Assembly (NCBI GenBank): GCA_944325235.1
Contig: CALUZE010000024.1
Span: forward strand, 1-12,520
DNA length: 12,520 bases
Source: an uncultured Elusimicrobiales bacterium
GTDB lineage: Bacteria; Elusimicrobiota; Elusimicrobia; Elusimicrobiales; Elusimicrobiaceae
Direction: 5' to 3'
The translations under genes and the position numbers were made by a program. Positions within the stretch are counted from its first letter, which is position 1, and every line of letters begins with the position of its first letter. Below are positions 1 through 7,649 of this stretch, piece after piece. Below the pieces are notes generated by a model. That model was not told the origin of the DNA and did not search any database. It worked only from the letters and a program-made list of their open reading frames with translations.

Positions 1-966
1 GTCAATGATGTTGCCCAACGATTTGGACATCTTTTCCCCTTCCACCGTCCACCAGCCGTGGGCGAACACTTTTTTGGGCAGGGGTAATCCCAGCGCCATC
101 AGCACGGCAGGCCAAATAACGGTGTGGAAACGGAAGATTTCCTTGCCCACCATATGCAAATCGGCCGGCCATAAATCTTCAAACTTATCGGCGCGGATTT
201 GCTTGAGCTGCGCTTCGTGCAGGGTTTTGTCTTCGCACAAAATCGTACCGTAACCGGCGGCGGAAATATAGTTAATCAGCGCGTCAAACCATACGTAAAT
301 GGTGTGGTGCGGGTTGCTGGGCACCGGGATCCCCCAGGCCACTTTCGTACGCGTGACGGACAAATCCTGCAAGCCGCCTTTGACGAAATTGATGATTTCG
401 TTGGCGCGGGTTTTGGGGCTTAAAAAGTCCGGGTGTTCTTCGTAGTATTTGAGCAGGGGTTTTTCGTAGCGGGAAAGTTTAAAGAAGTAGGTTTCTTCGT
501 GCACTTCGGTCAGCGGGCGTTTGTGCACGGGGCAGAGGTTGCCTTCCAAAATTTCGCTTTCGTTGTAATACTGTTCGCAGGACAGGCAGTATTTGCCGGA
601 GTAGGAACCCAAGTAAATATCGCCGCTTTTTAAAAGTTTTTCAAAAATGGCCTGCACCACTTGTTCGTGTTTTTTGTCGGTCGTGCGGATGAAATCGTCG
701 TAGGAGATGTTCAGCGTTTTCCACAATTCTTTGTATTTGGCGGACACTTGGTCGGCCCATTCTTTGGGGGTTACGCCCGCGGCGGCGGCGGATTTTTCAA
801 TATTGGCGCCGTGTTCGTCGGTCCCGGTCAAAAAGCGCACGTCAAAGCCTTTCTGGCGTTTGTGGCGGGCCAGCACGTCCTGGGCGATGGTCGTATACGC
901 GTGGCCGATGTGCGGCACCGAGTTCACGTAGTAAATAGGGGTGGTGATATAGAATTTCTTGGTCAT
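1..966 (-). CDS. metG: Methionyl-tRNA synthetase, N-terminal 322 codons (3' end outside window)
   Basis: Charges tRNA-Met with methionine in the cytoplasm using ATP. Translating the minus strand from the ATG at 964-966 gives an open frame that reaches the window edge without a stop. The class I signature is at residues 19-22 (HIGH, in PHIGHAYT). A zinc knuckle of C127, C130, C145 and H148 (CxxC...CxxH) is the single-knuckle arrangement of the Thermus/Gram-positive type. The second signature KMSKS is at 312-316, ten residues from the truncation. The C-terminal anticodon-binding domain, and any tRNA-binding extension, lie outside the window. The start is supported by GGAG five nt upstream. The gene is the last visible member of the kdsC-tmk-holB-metG operon and begins 12 nt after the holB stop. 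Identification is secure; only the C-terminal architecture is unknown. Confidence 0.96.
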   Translation of the reverse strand, partial: MTKKFYITTPIYYVNSVPHIGHAYTTIAQDVLARHKRQKGFDVRFLTGTDEHGANIEKSAAAAGVTPKEWADQVSAKYKELWKTLNISYDDFIRTTDKKHEQVVQAIFEKLLKSGDIYLGSYSGKYCLSCEQYYNESEILEGNLCPVHKRPLTEVHEETYFFKLSRYEKPLLKYYEEHPDFLSPKTRANEIINFVKGGLQDLSVTRTKVAWGIPVPSNPHHTIYVWFDALINYISAAGYGTILCEDKTLHEAQLKQIRADKFEDLWPADLHMVGKEIFRFHTVIWPAVLMALGLPLPKKVFAHGWWTVEGEKMSKSLGNIID

Positions 967-971
967 AAGTT

Positions 972-975
972 CTCC
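972..975 (-). promoter_or_regulatory. Shine-Dalgarno of metG
   Basis: GGAG on the minus strand, inside ACGGAGAAC, ends 5 nt before the metG ATG. It lies in the 12-nt gap after the holB stop and fixes the metG start. Confidence 0.7.
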
Positions 976-978
976 GTA

Positions 979-1983
979 TTAAAAAATCCGTACGTTTAGG
1001 CCGTCTAAACTCATTAGAGCGGTTTCCAGCACGAGCGCGGGCGACACGTTGCGCCCGATACTGCGTTTGTAATTTTCAAATCGTTTCAGTGCTTCCTGCA
1101 GGGCGCGCTGTCGGCGCGGGTCCTGCTCGGCCGTCCAGGCTTGGTGCAGGGCCATAATCAGCACATTCAGCACGGCCTGCGCTTCCTGGCGGGCGCTCAC
1201 CAGCGTGCGGGAAAGCCCCGCCGCCACGCCGGCCGGCCCCTGCGGCGTGTTAAACCCGCCGCTTTGCAGCAGTTCCAAGGCTTCGGCCGCCTGGAGCGCG
1301 CCGGAAACGGAACCGCCGCTGTAGCGCGCGCATAAATCGGCGTCCTGTACGTCGGCCCCCGTTTGGAGCAAAATCTGCTTTACATTTTCCTGCGACAGCG
1401 GCGCAAACGCCAGCGGCTGGCAGCGCGACAAAATCGTTTTAAGCATTGCCGCACGCTTGTTGGTAATCAAAATCCAAACGGTTTTGTGCGGAGGCTCTTC
1501 AATAAATTTAAGCAGCGCATTGGCCGCCGCGGCCTGCATGGTTTGCGCCTGGTCTATTATCAGCACTTTCCAGCCGCCGCCCACCGCTTTTTGCTGGGAT
1601 TTGGCCGTCACGTCGCGGATGGTATCCACGTTGATGTGCTGCTGTTTGGCAATTTCTTTTTCCAGTTCTTCTTCGTAGCCTTTGCTGGAAAAATCTTTCT
1701 TTACTTCCAGCCGCGCCTGGTAGGCAAAATCCACAAACGTCACATCCGGGTGGGTGCCTTTTAGAATGGCCTGGCACGAAGCGCACACCCCGCACGCTTC
1801 GCCGGTTTGGCGGGCTTGCGGGTCCTGGCAGTTTAGCGCCTGGGCAAACGCCACCGCGGCTTTTGCCTTGCCCACGCCGTCCGGCCCGTAAAACAAAAGC
1901 GCGCCCGGAACGCGTTGGTTCCCGGCCAGCTTTTTTAAGTACGCGGAGGCTTTTTCCTGCCCCAGGATATCGGCAAACGGCAT
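979..1983 (-). CDS. holB: DNA polymerase III clamp-loader subunit delta'
   Basis: Structural AAA+ subunit of the replicative clamp loader, which places the sliding clamp on primed DNA. The 334-aa length is typical. The N-terminal AAA+ module starts with a family-typical MPFADILGQEKA. The Walker A-like loop is GPDGVGKA at residues 33-40, with Ala in place of the usual Thr/Ser after Lys. Four cysteines (C52, C64, C67, C70) form the zinc module. The Walker B-like strand reads VLIIDQAQ instead of DEAH-like, so ATP hydrolysis is doubtful, as expected for delta'. The SRC motif (TILSRCQ), which carries the arginine finger acting on a neighbouring subunit, is intact. Its ATG shares one base with the tmk stop (TAATG), and a good Shine-Dalgarno is absent, so translation is probably coupled. 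tmk-holB adjacency is common in bacteria. DnaX would be the alternative, but length and degenerate ATP motifs favour delta'. Confidence 0.93.
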   Translation of the reverse strand: MPFADILGQEKASAYLKKLAGNQRVPGALLFYGPDGVGKAKAAVAFAQALNCQDPQARQTGEACGVCASCQAILKGTHPDVTFVDFAYQARLEVKKDFSSKGYEEELEKEIAKQQHINVDTIRDVTAKSQQKAVGGGWKVLIIDQAQTMQAAAANALLKFIEEPPHKTVWILITNKRAAMLKTILSRCQPLAFAPLSQENVKQILLQTGADVQDADLCARYSGGSVSGALQAAEALELLQSGGFNTPQGPAGVAAGLSRTLVSARQEAQAVLNVLIMALHQAWTAEQDPRRQRALQEALKRFENYKRSIGRNVSPALVLETALMSLDGLNVRIF

Positions 1984-2600
1984 TAGACTATAATCAGGTG
2001 TTCCTTTAATAATTCCAGCACGCGGGCTTGGATATCGCTGATGTTTTTGTCCGCGTCTATCAAATAGGCGTTGGGGGTGCGTTCAATCATTTCCAAATAC
2101 CCCTTGCGCATTTTTTGGCGGAAAGCCAGGTCTTCCTGTTCCAACCGGTCCGAAAACAAATACTCCCCCCGTTGGGTGAAATACTTGTCGGACATTAAAA
2201 AGACGAGCGTCAAATCCGGCTGCGTGCCGCGGGTAGCGATTTTGTTTAAAATATCAATCGTTTCCAGCGGGATACCGCGGCCATAGCCCTGGTAGGCGCA
2301 GGTGGACATGGTGTAGCGCTCGCAAATAACGGTTTTTCCCTCTTCCAGCGCGGGGAGGATTTTTTCCTGCGTGTGCTGGGCGCGGGAAGCTTCGTACAAA
2401 AGCAGTTCCGCCAGCGGCCGCACATCCAGCCCCGGCTCCAGCACGATTTGGCGAATCCGTTCCGCCGTAGGCGTGCCGCCCGGTTCGCGCGTGAGGATGA
2501 CGTCCTTTCCGCGGGCGACCAGTTGGTTGTAGAGCATTTTGGCTTGGGTGGATTTGCCGCAGCGGTCCGGCCCTTCCAATACGATAAATTTTCCTTTCAT
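1983..2600 (-). CDS. tmk: Thymidylate kinase (dTMP kinase)
   Basis: Phosphorylates dTMP to dTDP with ATP in dTTP synthesis. The protein is 205 aa, usual for the family. The P-loop is EGPDRCGKST at residues 9-18. The nucleotide-monophosphate site has an ERY sequence (ICERYTMST) where the family signature is DRY/H. A downstream segment FSDRLEQEDLAF matches the family motif after the LID. The Arg at P-loop position 13 is the pattern of yeast and human (type I) enzymes; many bacterial type II enzymes have Gly there and carry the catalytic basic residue in the LID. The gene starts 8 nt after kdsC and overlaps holB by one base. There is no clear Shine-Dalgarno close to the ATG, so coupling to kdsC translation is likely. 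Confidence 0.95.
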   Translation of the reverse strand: MKGKFIVLEGPDRCGKSTQAKMLYNQLVARGKDVILTREPGGTPTAERIRQIVLEPGLDVRPLAELLLYEASRAQHTQEKILPALEEGKTVICERYTMSTCAYQGYGRGIPLETIDILNKIATRGTQPDLTLVFLMSDKYFTQRGEYLFSDRLEQEDLAFRQKMRKGYLEMIERTPNAYLIDADKNISDIQARVLELLKEHLIIV

Positions 2601-2608
2601 ACGGCCGG

Positions 2609-3208
2609 TTAGTCCATCCCTTCCTGCGAGGTGACAATTTGCATTTCGGGCTTTTTGCCCACCGTCCAGGCCGAGGCTTCCACCTGTTCCAACAACGGCT
2701 GCAGCTTGCCCTGGGCATTTAAAATAAAATCAATCATTTCGCGATAGGCACCGTCCCCCCCTACGCGTTTGGTGATGTAGTGGGCGTAAGGTTTAACACA
2801 ATCCACCGCATTGGGCACGGTGGCGGCCAGGCCTACTTCTTTAAGCAACGGAATATCGGTAACGTCATCGCCAATATAGGCCACTTCGTCCGATTGCAGG
2901 TGTTCCTTTTCCAAGATATCGTTCAGCGGGCCGATTTTGGTCAAAAAACCCTGATACATATATTTAAAACCCAGGTTTTTGGCCCGTTCCACTGTGGTGG
3001 GGTGGCGGCGCCCCGTAATAATACCACAGACAATATGGGCTCTGTGGCAAAGCAACAAGGCAATGCCGTCCTGTGCGTTAAAGGATTTAAATTCGTCTAT
3101 TTTACCGTCATCCCGTACGAAAAAGTTCACTTTTCCGTCCGTTAAAATACCGTCCACGTCGGTTAAAACGGCTTTGATTTTTTTGGCTCTTTTAATTGCT
3201 TCTTCCAT
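2609..3208 (-). CDS. kdsC: 3-deoxy-D-manno-octulosonate 8-phosphate phosphatase (KdsC-type HAD hydrolase)
   Basis: Releases phosphate from Kdo-8-phosphate to give Kdo, the inner-core sugar of LPS, in the cytoplasm. HAD motif I is TDVDGILTDG near residue 17, with the nucleophile Asp and the acid/base Asp two residues on. FNAQDGIAL follows, corresponding to the FNxxDG segment of KdsC. Motif II is in GIITGRR. The Lys is in the later YQG...KIGPL region, and motif IV is YIGDDVTDIPLL. There is no separate cap domain, typical of the small tetrameric KdsC class. At 199 aa it carries a somewhat longer C-terminal tail than many family members. It is the first gene of the minus-strand operon and begins only 9 nt after a TATAAT on the minus strand. 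The related phosphatase of bacterial sialic-acid synthesis (the phosphatase domain of NeuA) is a less likely alternative. Confidence 0.85.
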   Translation of the reverse strand: MEEAIKRAKKIKAVLTDVDGILTDGKVNFFVRDDGKIDEFKSFNAQDGIALLLCHRAHIVCGIITGRRHPTTVERAKNLGFKYMYQGFLTKIGPLNDILEKEHLQSDEVAYIGDDVTDIPLLKEVGLAATVPNAVDCVKPYAHYITKRVGGDGAYREMIDFILNAQGKLQPLLEQVEASAWTVGKKPEMQIVTSQEGMD

Positions 3209-3217
3209 ATATAAGGT

Positions 3218-3223
3218 ATTATA
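3218..3223 (-). promoter_or_regulatory. -10 element for kdsC operon, near-leaderless
   Basis: Perfect TATAAT on the minus strand, 9 nt before the kdsC ATG, which predicts a transcript with about 2-3 nt of leader. It sits inside the palindrome GGTATTATACC (3215-3225), which could also serve as an operator. No convincing -35 hexamer is visible at 16-18 nt. Confidence 0.5.
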
Positions 3224-3295
3224 CCAAATATCCCTTTTGGGGGCCCATGGACCGGCCGCTGCAAAAGGGGGCCGCAGGGGGGCGTTTTATTTTTA

Positions 3296-3301
3296 TATAA
3301 T
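3296..3301 (+). promoter_or_regulatory. -10 element for clpC
   Basis: TATAAT on the plus strand in an AT-rich stretch, 33 nt upstream of the clpC ATG. It would give a leader of about 27 nt that includes the Shine-Dalgarno at 3317-3323. No consensus -35 lies 17 nt upstream, so another sigma factor or an activator is possible. Confidence 0.5.
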
Positions 3302-3316
3302 GGTAGTAATCGTTTG

Positions 3317-3323
3317 AAAGGGG
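3317..3323 (+). promoter_or_regulatory. Shine-Dalgarno of clpC, decides the start
   Basis: AAAGGGG, 11 nt before the ATG at 3335. It favours that ATG over the in-frame TTG at 3314, which would lie upstream of the ribosome-binding site and add seven non-conserved residues. Confidence 0.6.
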
Positions 3324-3334
3324 TTATATATAAG

Positions 3335-5863
3335 ATGGCAAAAAGATTTACCGAAAATGCGCAAAAAGTTATTCTCATCGCGCAAGAGGAGGCCAAGCGC
3401 CTCAACCACGACTACGTGGGTACCGAACACATTTTACTGGGATTAAGTGCGCTGGAAGGCACCGTATCCAACAAAATTCTCACCGGGCTGGGCGTGACGT
3501 TCCGCAAAGTGCGCCTGGAAATTGAAAAAATGGTGGGCATTGGCGATACGATTATGCTCTTGGGCGAAATTCCGTTCACGCCGCGCGCCAAAAAAGTGCT
3601 GGAATTTTCCGTGGAAGAATCGCAAATGCTGGGCACGGAGCATATCGGCACCGAACACATTTTACTGGGGCTCATCCGGGAAGAAGAAGGAATGGCCAGC
3701 CGCATTTTGAAAAACTTGGGCCTTAACCTGGACGCCGTGCGCGACGCCGCGCTGAACTTTATCGGCGACGCCGAAACCAACGATTTAAACGAAGATGTAA
3801 ACGATTTTCCGCAGGAAATCAATTTAAATTCCGTCCCCAAGCGCGAACGGGGAAATATGGACAACAAAAAATCCAAAACCCCCACGCTGGACGAATACAC
3901 CCGCGATTTGACCAAACTGGCCGCCAAAAACCAGCTGGACCCGGTCATCGGGCGCGACGAAGAAATTGAACGCCTGGTGCAAATCCTGGCCCGCCGCACC
4001 AAAAACAACCCCGTCCTCATCGGGGAGCCGGGCGTGGGCAAGACGGCCATTGTGGAAGGCCTGGCGCAAAAAATCGCCCGGGGCGAAATTTCCGACGTGC
4101 TGGCCAACAAACGCCTGCTCGCGCTGGATTTGGCTTCCGTCATTGCGGGCACCAAGTACCGCGGCGAATTTGAACAACGCTTGAAAAATATCATTGACGA
4201 GCTGGCCGCCTCCAAGGACGCCATCATCTTTATTGACGAACTGCACACCATCATCGGCGCCGGCGCGGCGGAAGGGTCCATTGACGCTTCCAATATGTTA
4301 AAGCCCGCCCTGGCCCGCGGCGAAGTGCAGTGCATCGGCGCCACCACCTTTGACGAATACCGCAAATACATTGAGGCCGACACCGCCCTGGAACGCCGCT
4401 TTCAGCCCGTAGTGGCCGACCCGCCGGACGTGGACGAAACGATTACCATTTTAAAAGGCATCCGCTCCAAATACGAGCAACACCACAAGGTGAAATATAC
4501 CGACGGCGCCATCCGCGCCGCCGCCACCATTGCGGACCGCTATATTACCGACCGCGCCATGCCGGACAAAGCCATTGACCTCTTTGACGAAGCCGGCGCC
4601 CGCGCGCGGCTCAAAAACTCCGTTCTGCCGCCCGAAATCAAGCAGAAGCAAATGGAATACAACCAGGCCGTGCAGGAAAAAGACGATGCCCTGGCCAATA
4701 AGGAATTTGAAAAAGCCGCCGCCGCCAAAGACACCGAAGAGCGCTTGAAAGCCTATGTGGAACATTTAAAGAAACAATGGCACGAAAAGCACGACAAACA
4801 AGTGCCCGAAGTGACCGAGGAAGACATTGCGTTGGTGGCGTCCAAATGGACGGGCATTCCCGTCACGCGTCTGACGCAAAGCGAAACCGACAAGATTTTG
4901 CATATGGAAGAACACCTGCACGAACGCATCATCGGGCAGGACGACGCCGTGAAAGCCGTTTCGCTGGCTATCCGCCGCAACCGCACCGGTTTGGGCAATC
5001 CGCACCGGCCGATTGGCGGGTTTTTGTTCCTGGGGCCCACGGGCGTGGGCAAAACGGAACTGGCCAAAAGTTTGGCTACGTTCCTGTTCGGGGACGAAGA
5101 CGCGATGATCCGGCTGGATATGTCGGAATATATGGAAAAGTTCGCCGTTTCGCGCCTGATTGGGGCGCCGCCCGGCTACGTCGGGTATGAAGAAGGCGGC
5201 CAACTGACCGAGGCCGTCCGCCGCCGCCCCTACAGCGTGGTGGTGTTGGACGAACTGGAAAAAGCCCACCCGGACATTTACAACATTTTGCTCCAGGTGT
5301 TGGACGAAGGCTCGCTGTCGGACAATTTGGGCCACAAAGTGAGCTTTAAAAACTGCGTAATTATTATGACGTCCAACGTCGGCGCGCGCGAAATTACCAA
5401 CAAGGGCAACACCCTGGGCTTTGCCGCGCACCACACCGAGGAGCAGGAATACCAGGATATGCGCAAGAACGTGATGGAAGAAGTCAAAAAAACGTTCAAC
5501 CCGGAATTTATCAACCGTATTGACGAAATTGTGGTCTTCCATTCGCTGACGAAGGAAAACATCGGCCAAATCCTGGATTTGGCGTTAAAAGGCGTGGACG
5601 AAAAACTCCAAGACAAAGAGCTGTCCATCAAGCTGACCAAAAACGCCAAGAACTTCCTGGTGGAAAAAGGCTTTGACGTAAAATACGGCGCGCGGCCGCT
5701 GCTGCGCACCTTGCAGCGCGAGTTGGAAGACCCGCTGGCGGAAAATATCCTGATTAACCGCTACCCCGCGCATACCGAAATTGTGGTAGATTTTGACAAA
5801 ACCGCCGGCAAGCTGACGTTTGCCGGTGCGGCGGCCAAAACCAAAACCGCCGTTACGATTTAA
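3335..5863 (+). CDS. clpC: ATP-dependent Clp protease ATP-binding subunit ClpC
   Basis: AAA+ unfoldase that feeds proteins into the ClpP peptidase; cytoplasmic hexamer in protein quality control. It has 842 aa from the ATG at 3335. The N-terminus (MAKRFTENAQKVI...) opens two Clp-N repeats, marked by a repeated GTEHILLGL. AAA domain 1 has Walker A GEPGVGKT (230-237) and Walker B with D301-E302. A UVR-type coiled linker lies at about 437-472, the mark of ClpC as opposed to ClpA or ClpB. AAA domain 2 has Walker A GPTGVGKT (567-574) and Walker B with D639-E640. The tripeptide LGF at 694-696 is the ClpP-docking loop, so this is a protease partner and not a disaggregase. ClpP itself is not in the window. 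No McsA/McsB/CtsR genes are adjacent, unlike Firmicutes operons. recA follows after 20 nt and is likely co-transcribed. GC-rich codon use matches the flanking housekeeping genes. Confidence 0.96.
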   Translation: MAKRFTENAQKVILIAQEEAKRLNHDYVGTEHILLGLSALEGTVSNKILTGLGVTFRKVRLEIEKMVGIGDTIMLLGEIPFTPRAKKVLEFSVEESQMLGTEHIGTEHILLGLIREEEGMASRILKNLGLNLDAVRDAALNFIGDAETNDLNEDVNDFPQEINLNSVPKRERGNMDNKKSKTPTLDEYTRDLTKLAAKNQLDPVIGRDEEIERLVQILARRTKNNPVLIGEPGVGKTAIVEGLAQKIARGEISDVLANKRLLALDLASVIAGTKYRGEFEQRLKNIIDELAASKDAIIFIDELHTIIGAGAAEGSIDASNMLKPALARGEVQCIGATTFDEYRKYIEADTALERRFQPVVADPPDVDETITILKGIRSKYEQHHKVKYTDGAIRAAATIADRYITDRAMPDKAIDLFDEAGARARLKNSVLPPEIKQKQMEYNQAVQEKDDALANKEFEKAAAAKDTEERLKAYVEHLKKQWHEKHDKQVPEVTEEDIALVASKWTGIPVTRLTQSETDKILHMEEHLHERIIGQDDAVKAVSLAIRRNRTGLGNPHRPIGGFLFLGPTGVGKTELAKSLATFLFGDEDAMIRLDMSEYMEKFAVSRLIGAPPGYVGYEEGGQLTEAVRRRPYSVVVLDELEKAHPDIYNILLQVLDEGSLSDNLGHKVSFKNCVIIMTSNVGAREITNKGNTLGFAAHHTEEQEYQDMRKNVMEEVKKTFNPEFINRIDEIVVFHSLTKENIGQILDLALKGVDEKLQDKELSIKLTKNAKNFLVEKGFDVKYGARPLLRTLQRELEDPLAENILINRYPAHTEIVVDFDKTAGKLTFAGAAAKTKTAVTI

Positions 5864-5870
5864 CCTGATT

Positions 5871-5878
5871 GGGAGGAG
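5871..5878 (+). promoter_or_regulatory. Shine-Dalgarno of recA, decides the start
   Basis: GGGAGGAG five nt before the ATG at 5884. An in-frame TTG at 5869 precedes this site and is therefore rejected as the start. Confidence 0.85.
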
Positions 5879-5883
5879 TATTT

Positions 5884-6954
5884 ATGGACGCAAACAAACA
5901 AAAAGCCCTGGATCTGGCCCTCGGCCAGATTGAAAAGGCCTTCGGCAAAGAAGCCATTTGCCGGCTGGGCGACGGCGGCATTAAAAATATTGAAGCCATC
6001 CCCACGGGGGCTCTGTCGTTGGACTTGGCCTTGGGCGTGGGCGGATTGCCCCGCGGGCGCGTGATTGAAATTTACGGCCCGGAAGCCGGCGGCAAAACGA
6101 CGCTTTCCCTGCATGTGGCCGCGCAAGCCCAAAAAATGGGCGGTACGGTGGCCTTTATTGACGCGGAACACGCGCTGGACCCGGTGTACGCTTCCCACTT
6201 GGGCGTGAATGTGGACGAGCTGCTCGTCTCCCAGCCGGACTGCGGCGAACAAGCCCTGGAAATTGCGGAAAAACTGGTCCGCTCCGGCGCGATTGATTTG
6301 ATTATTGTGGACTCGGTGGCCGCGTTGGTGCCCCGCTCGGAAATTGAGGGCGAAATGGGCGACGCCAGCGTGGGCGTGCAGGCCCGCCTGATGAGCCAGG
6401 CCTTGCGCAAACTGACCAGCATTTTAAACAAAACCAAAACCAGCATTATTTTCATCAACCAGCTGCGCCAAAAAATCGGCGTGATGTTCGGCAACCCGGA
6501 AACCACCCCCGGCGGGCTGGCCTTGAAATTCTACGCCTCCGTGCGCATTGACGTACGCCGCATTGAAAACCTCAAAAAAGGCGACGAAATCATCGGCACC
6601 CGCGTGCGCGCCAAAGTGACCAAAAACAAAGTGGCCCCGCCGTACCGCCAGGCCGAATTTACGATGATTTTGGGCCAGGGCATCTCGCGCGAAGCGTGCA
6701 TTATTGACAAAGGCGTGGAAGCGGGATTGATTGAAAAAAGCGGCAGCTGGTACATCTACGGGGACGAAAAACTCGGCCAAGGCGCCGAAAACGCCCGCCA
6801 GTATTTAAAAGACAACCCGGACTTGGCCGCCGAAATTGAAGACAAGCTCTACGTCAAATATCTCGGCCACCACTACAACGGCCAAAAGGCAGAAACCGCC
6901 GAAACCAAACCCGCGGAAGACGCCAAAGCCGAAAAGAAAACCGCTAAAAAATAA
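5884..6954 (+). CDS. recA: Recombinase RecA
   Basis: Forms the ATP-dependent filament on single-stranded DNA for homologous recombination and, where an SOS response exists, LexA self-cleavage. The protein is 356 aa. The N-terminal helix (QKALDLALGQIEKAFGK) is followed by Walker A GPEAGGKT at 65-72, where the usual text is GPESSGKT. FIDAEHALDPVYA carries the catalytic Glu, then QPDCGEQALE (C120 where Thr or Asn is usual), Walker B LIIVDSVAAL, loop L1 (EIEGEMGDASVG), INQLR, and loop L2 with TTPGGLALKFYAS (G210-G211). The C-terminal domain ends in a Lys/Ala/Glu-rich tail. It follows clpC after 20 nt with its own strong Shine-Dalgarno. I see no SOS box upstream, and any separate promoter would lie inside clpC (TTGACA at 5793-5798 has no good -10). 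Homologous recombination between the nearby pilin repeats would depend on this protein. Confidence 0.97.
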   Translation: MDANKQKALDLALGQIEKAFGKEAICRLGDGGIKNIEAIPTGALSLDLALGVGGLPRGRVIEIYGPEAGGKTTLSLHVAAQAQKMGGTVAFIDAEHALDPVYASHLGVNVDELLVSQPDCGEQALEIAEKLVRSGAIDLIIVDSVAALVPRSEIEGEMGDASVGVQARLMSQALRKLTSILNKTKTSIIFINQLRQKIGVMFGNPETTPGGLALKFYASVRIDVRRIENLKKGDEIIGTRVRAKVTKNKVAPPYRQAEFTMILGQGISREACIIDKGVEAGLIEKSGSWYIYGDEKLGQGAENARQYLKDNPDLAAEIEDKLYVKYLGHHYNGQKAETAETKPAEDAKAEKKTAKK

Positions 6955-6974
6955 CTTTAGCCCACTGTCTGTTA

Positions 6975-7005
6975 AAAAGCCCCGCTCTAAACCGGCGGGG
7001 CTTTT
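6975..7005 (+). terminator. Intrinsic terminator of clpC-recA (bidirectional)
   Basis: Perfect 11-bp stem (AAAAGCCCCGC / GCGGGGCTTTT) with a 9-nt loop, 20 nt after the recA stop and followed by CTATTTTT. The minus-strand reading also ends in a T run, so it can stop transcription arriving from pilin C. Confidence 0.9.
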
Positions 7006-7019
7006 CTATTTTTAAACAG

Positions 7020-7041
7020 AACCCCTGTCGCTTTCGGGGTT
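7020..7041 (-). terminator. Second hairpin, downstream of pilin C
   Basis: Stem AACCCC / GGGGTT around a 10-nt loop, 23 nt beyond the pilin C stop on the minus strand. It is weaker than the neighbouring hairpin and has only a modest T-rich tail; the two together form a convergent terminator region. Confidence 0.45.
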
Positions 7042-7063
7042 TTATGGTTTTACACAAGCAGTT

Positions 7064-7630
7064 TTATCGCACAACAGCCCACGGAATTTTATAAGTGGGA
7101 ACCGTTGCATGAATTTGCTTAGGCTCTGTCGTTAAATAACGGCACAAGGTATCCAAACGCTCATTACCCCCTTTGCAAAACACATCTCCCACCTCCGCAT
7201 TTAATCCTTTGAGAGTTCTTGCCTGAATAGGAAGAAATAATTGCGGGAAATCATTATCTCCCATCAAAAAAATCCCGCCGCCAGCGGAACGGACTTCCCA
7301 ATCCGGTGGCACTGTCAATCGTGAATCTTCACATGCGTTTTTGCCTTGCAATACATAGTCCTTATAATTAATTCCTGCAAAAATCGCAAAAGCCTCCAAG
7401 TTTACACAAGAAGCCGCCCCACCGTCAAGCAAAAACAAATCTCTGCCGTGTTTTAATGCCTTTAATATGGGCAAACGTTTCATTAGTTTGCTTTTCATTA
7501 CCGCCTTATTGTACTGAGGCAACGCTATTGCCGCCAAAATGCCGATAATCAAAACCACCACGAGAAGCTCTATCAGCGTAAATCCGGCGCTTTTCCCCGC
7601 AGGGAGAGATTTTTGATAAATTTTGTTCAT
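7064..7630 (-). CDS. Type IV pilin-like protein (pilin C)
   Basis: Prepilin-type protein of 188 aa. A 16-residue hydrophilic leader (MNKIYQKSLPAGKSAG) is cut before FTLIELLVVVLIIGILAAIA, with Gly at -1, Phe +1 and Glu at +5, the features recognised by a PilD-type leader peptidase and methylase. The first ~25 mature residues are the membrane and assembly helix. The rest (residues ~55-188) does not resemble pilins A and B; it has four or so cysteines and no recognisable enzyme domain. The ATG at 7628-7630 is chosen because it gives the same MNKIYQK leader as the two other copies; a TTG two codons upstream is ignored. It lacks a Shine-Dalgarno. Codon use is more AT-rich than in the housekeeping genes. 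The product could be a major pilin, a minor pilin or a type II secretion pseudopilin; the sequence does not decide. Confidence 0.88.
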   Translation of the reverse strand: MNKIYQKSLPAGKSAGFTLIELLVVVLIIGILAAIALPQYNKAVMKSKLMKRLPILKALKHGRDLFLLDGGAASCVNLEAFAIFAGINYKDYVLQGKNACEDSRLTVPPDWEVRSAGGGIFLMGDNDFPQLFLPIQARTLKGLNAEVGDVFCKGGNERLDTLCRYLTTEPKQIHATVPTYKIPWAVVR

Positions 7631-7649
7631 AGGCAAAATTTATCAAAAA
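7610..7649 (-). repeat. Inverted repeat with start codon in its loop (pilin C)
   Basis: Perfect 16-bp arms TTTTTGATAAATTTTG (7610-7625) and CAAAATTTATCAAAAA (7634-7649) around an 8-nt loop that holds the ATG (7628-7630). One arm is coding (codons 2-7); the other holds the putative -10. Confidence 0.85.

Larger units (their letters stand above)
3209..3334. other. Divergent intergenic regulatory region kdsC/clpC
   Basis: A 126-bp gap between the divergent kdsC and clpC starts. It holds a TATAAT for each direction at its two ends. The middle is G-rich on the plus strand (runs at 3239-3243, 3267-3271 and 3277-3282), with two copies of GGCCGC about 16 nt apart. I see neither the CtsR-type direct heptamer repeat (GGTCAAA) often found upstream of clpC in Firmicutes, nor a CIRCE inverted repeat. 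Confidence 0.5.

Noticed and set aside
3239..3282. Possible G-quadruplex in the kdsC/clpC intergenic region
   Set aside because: Three runs of five or six G are present, but the first two are separated by 23 nt and a fourth run is missing within normal loop length.
3209..3334. CtsR or CIRCE heat-shock operator before clpC
   Set aside because: Neither the GGTCAAA direct repeat nor the TTAGCACTC inverted repeat is present.
3412..5773. Long minus-strand open frames (up to 323 aa) opposite clpC
   Set aside because: They mirror the codon bias of clpC, lack ribosome-binding sites and show low-complexity Ser/Phe/Arg-rich translations; clpC is unambiguous on the other strand.
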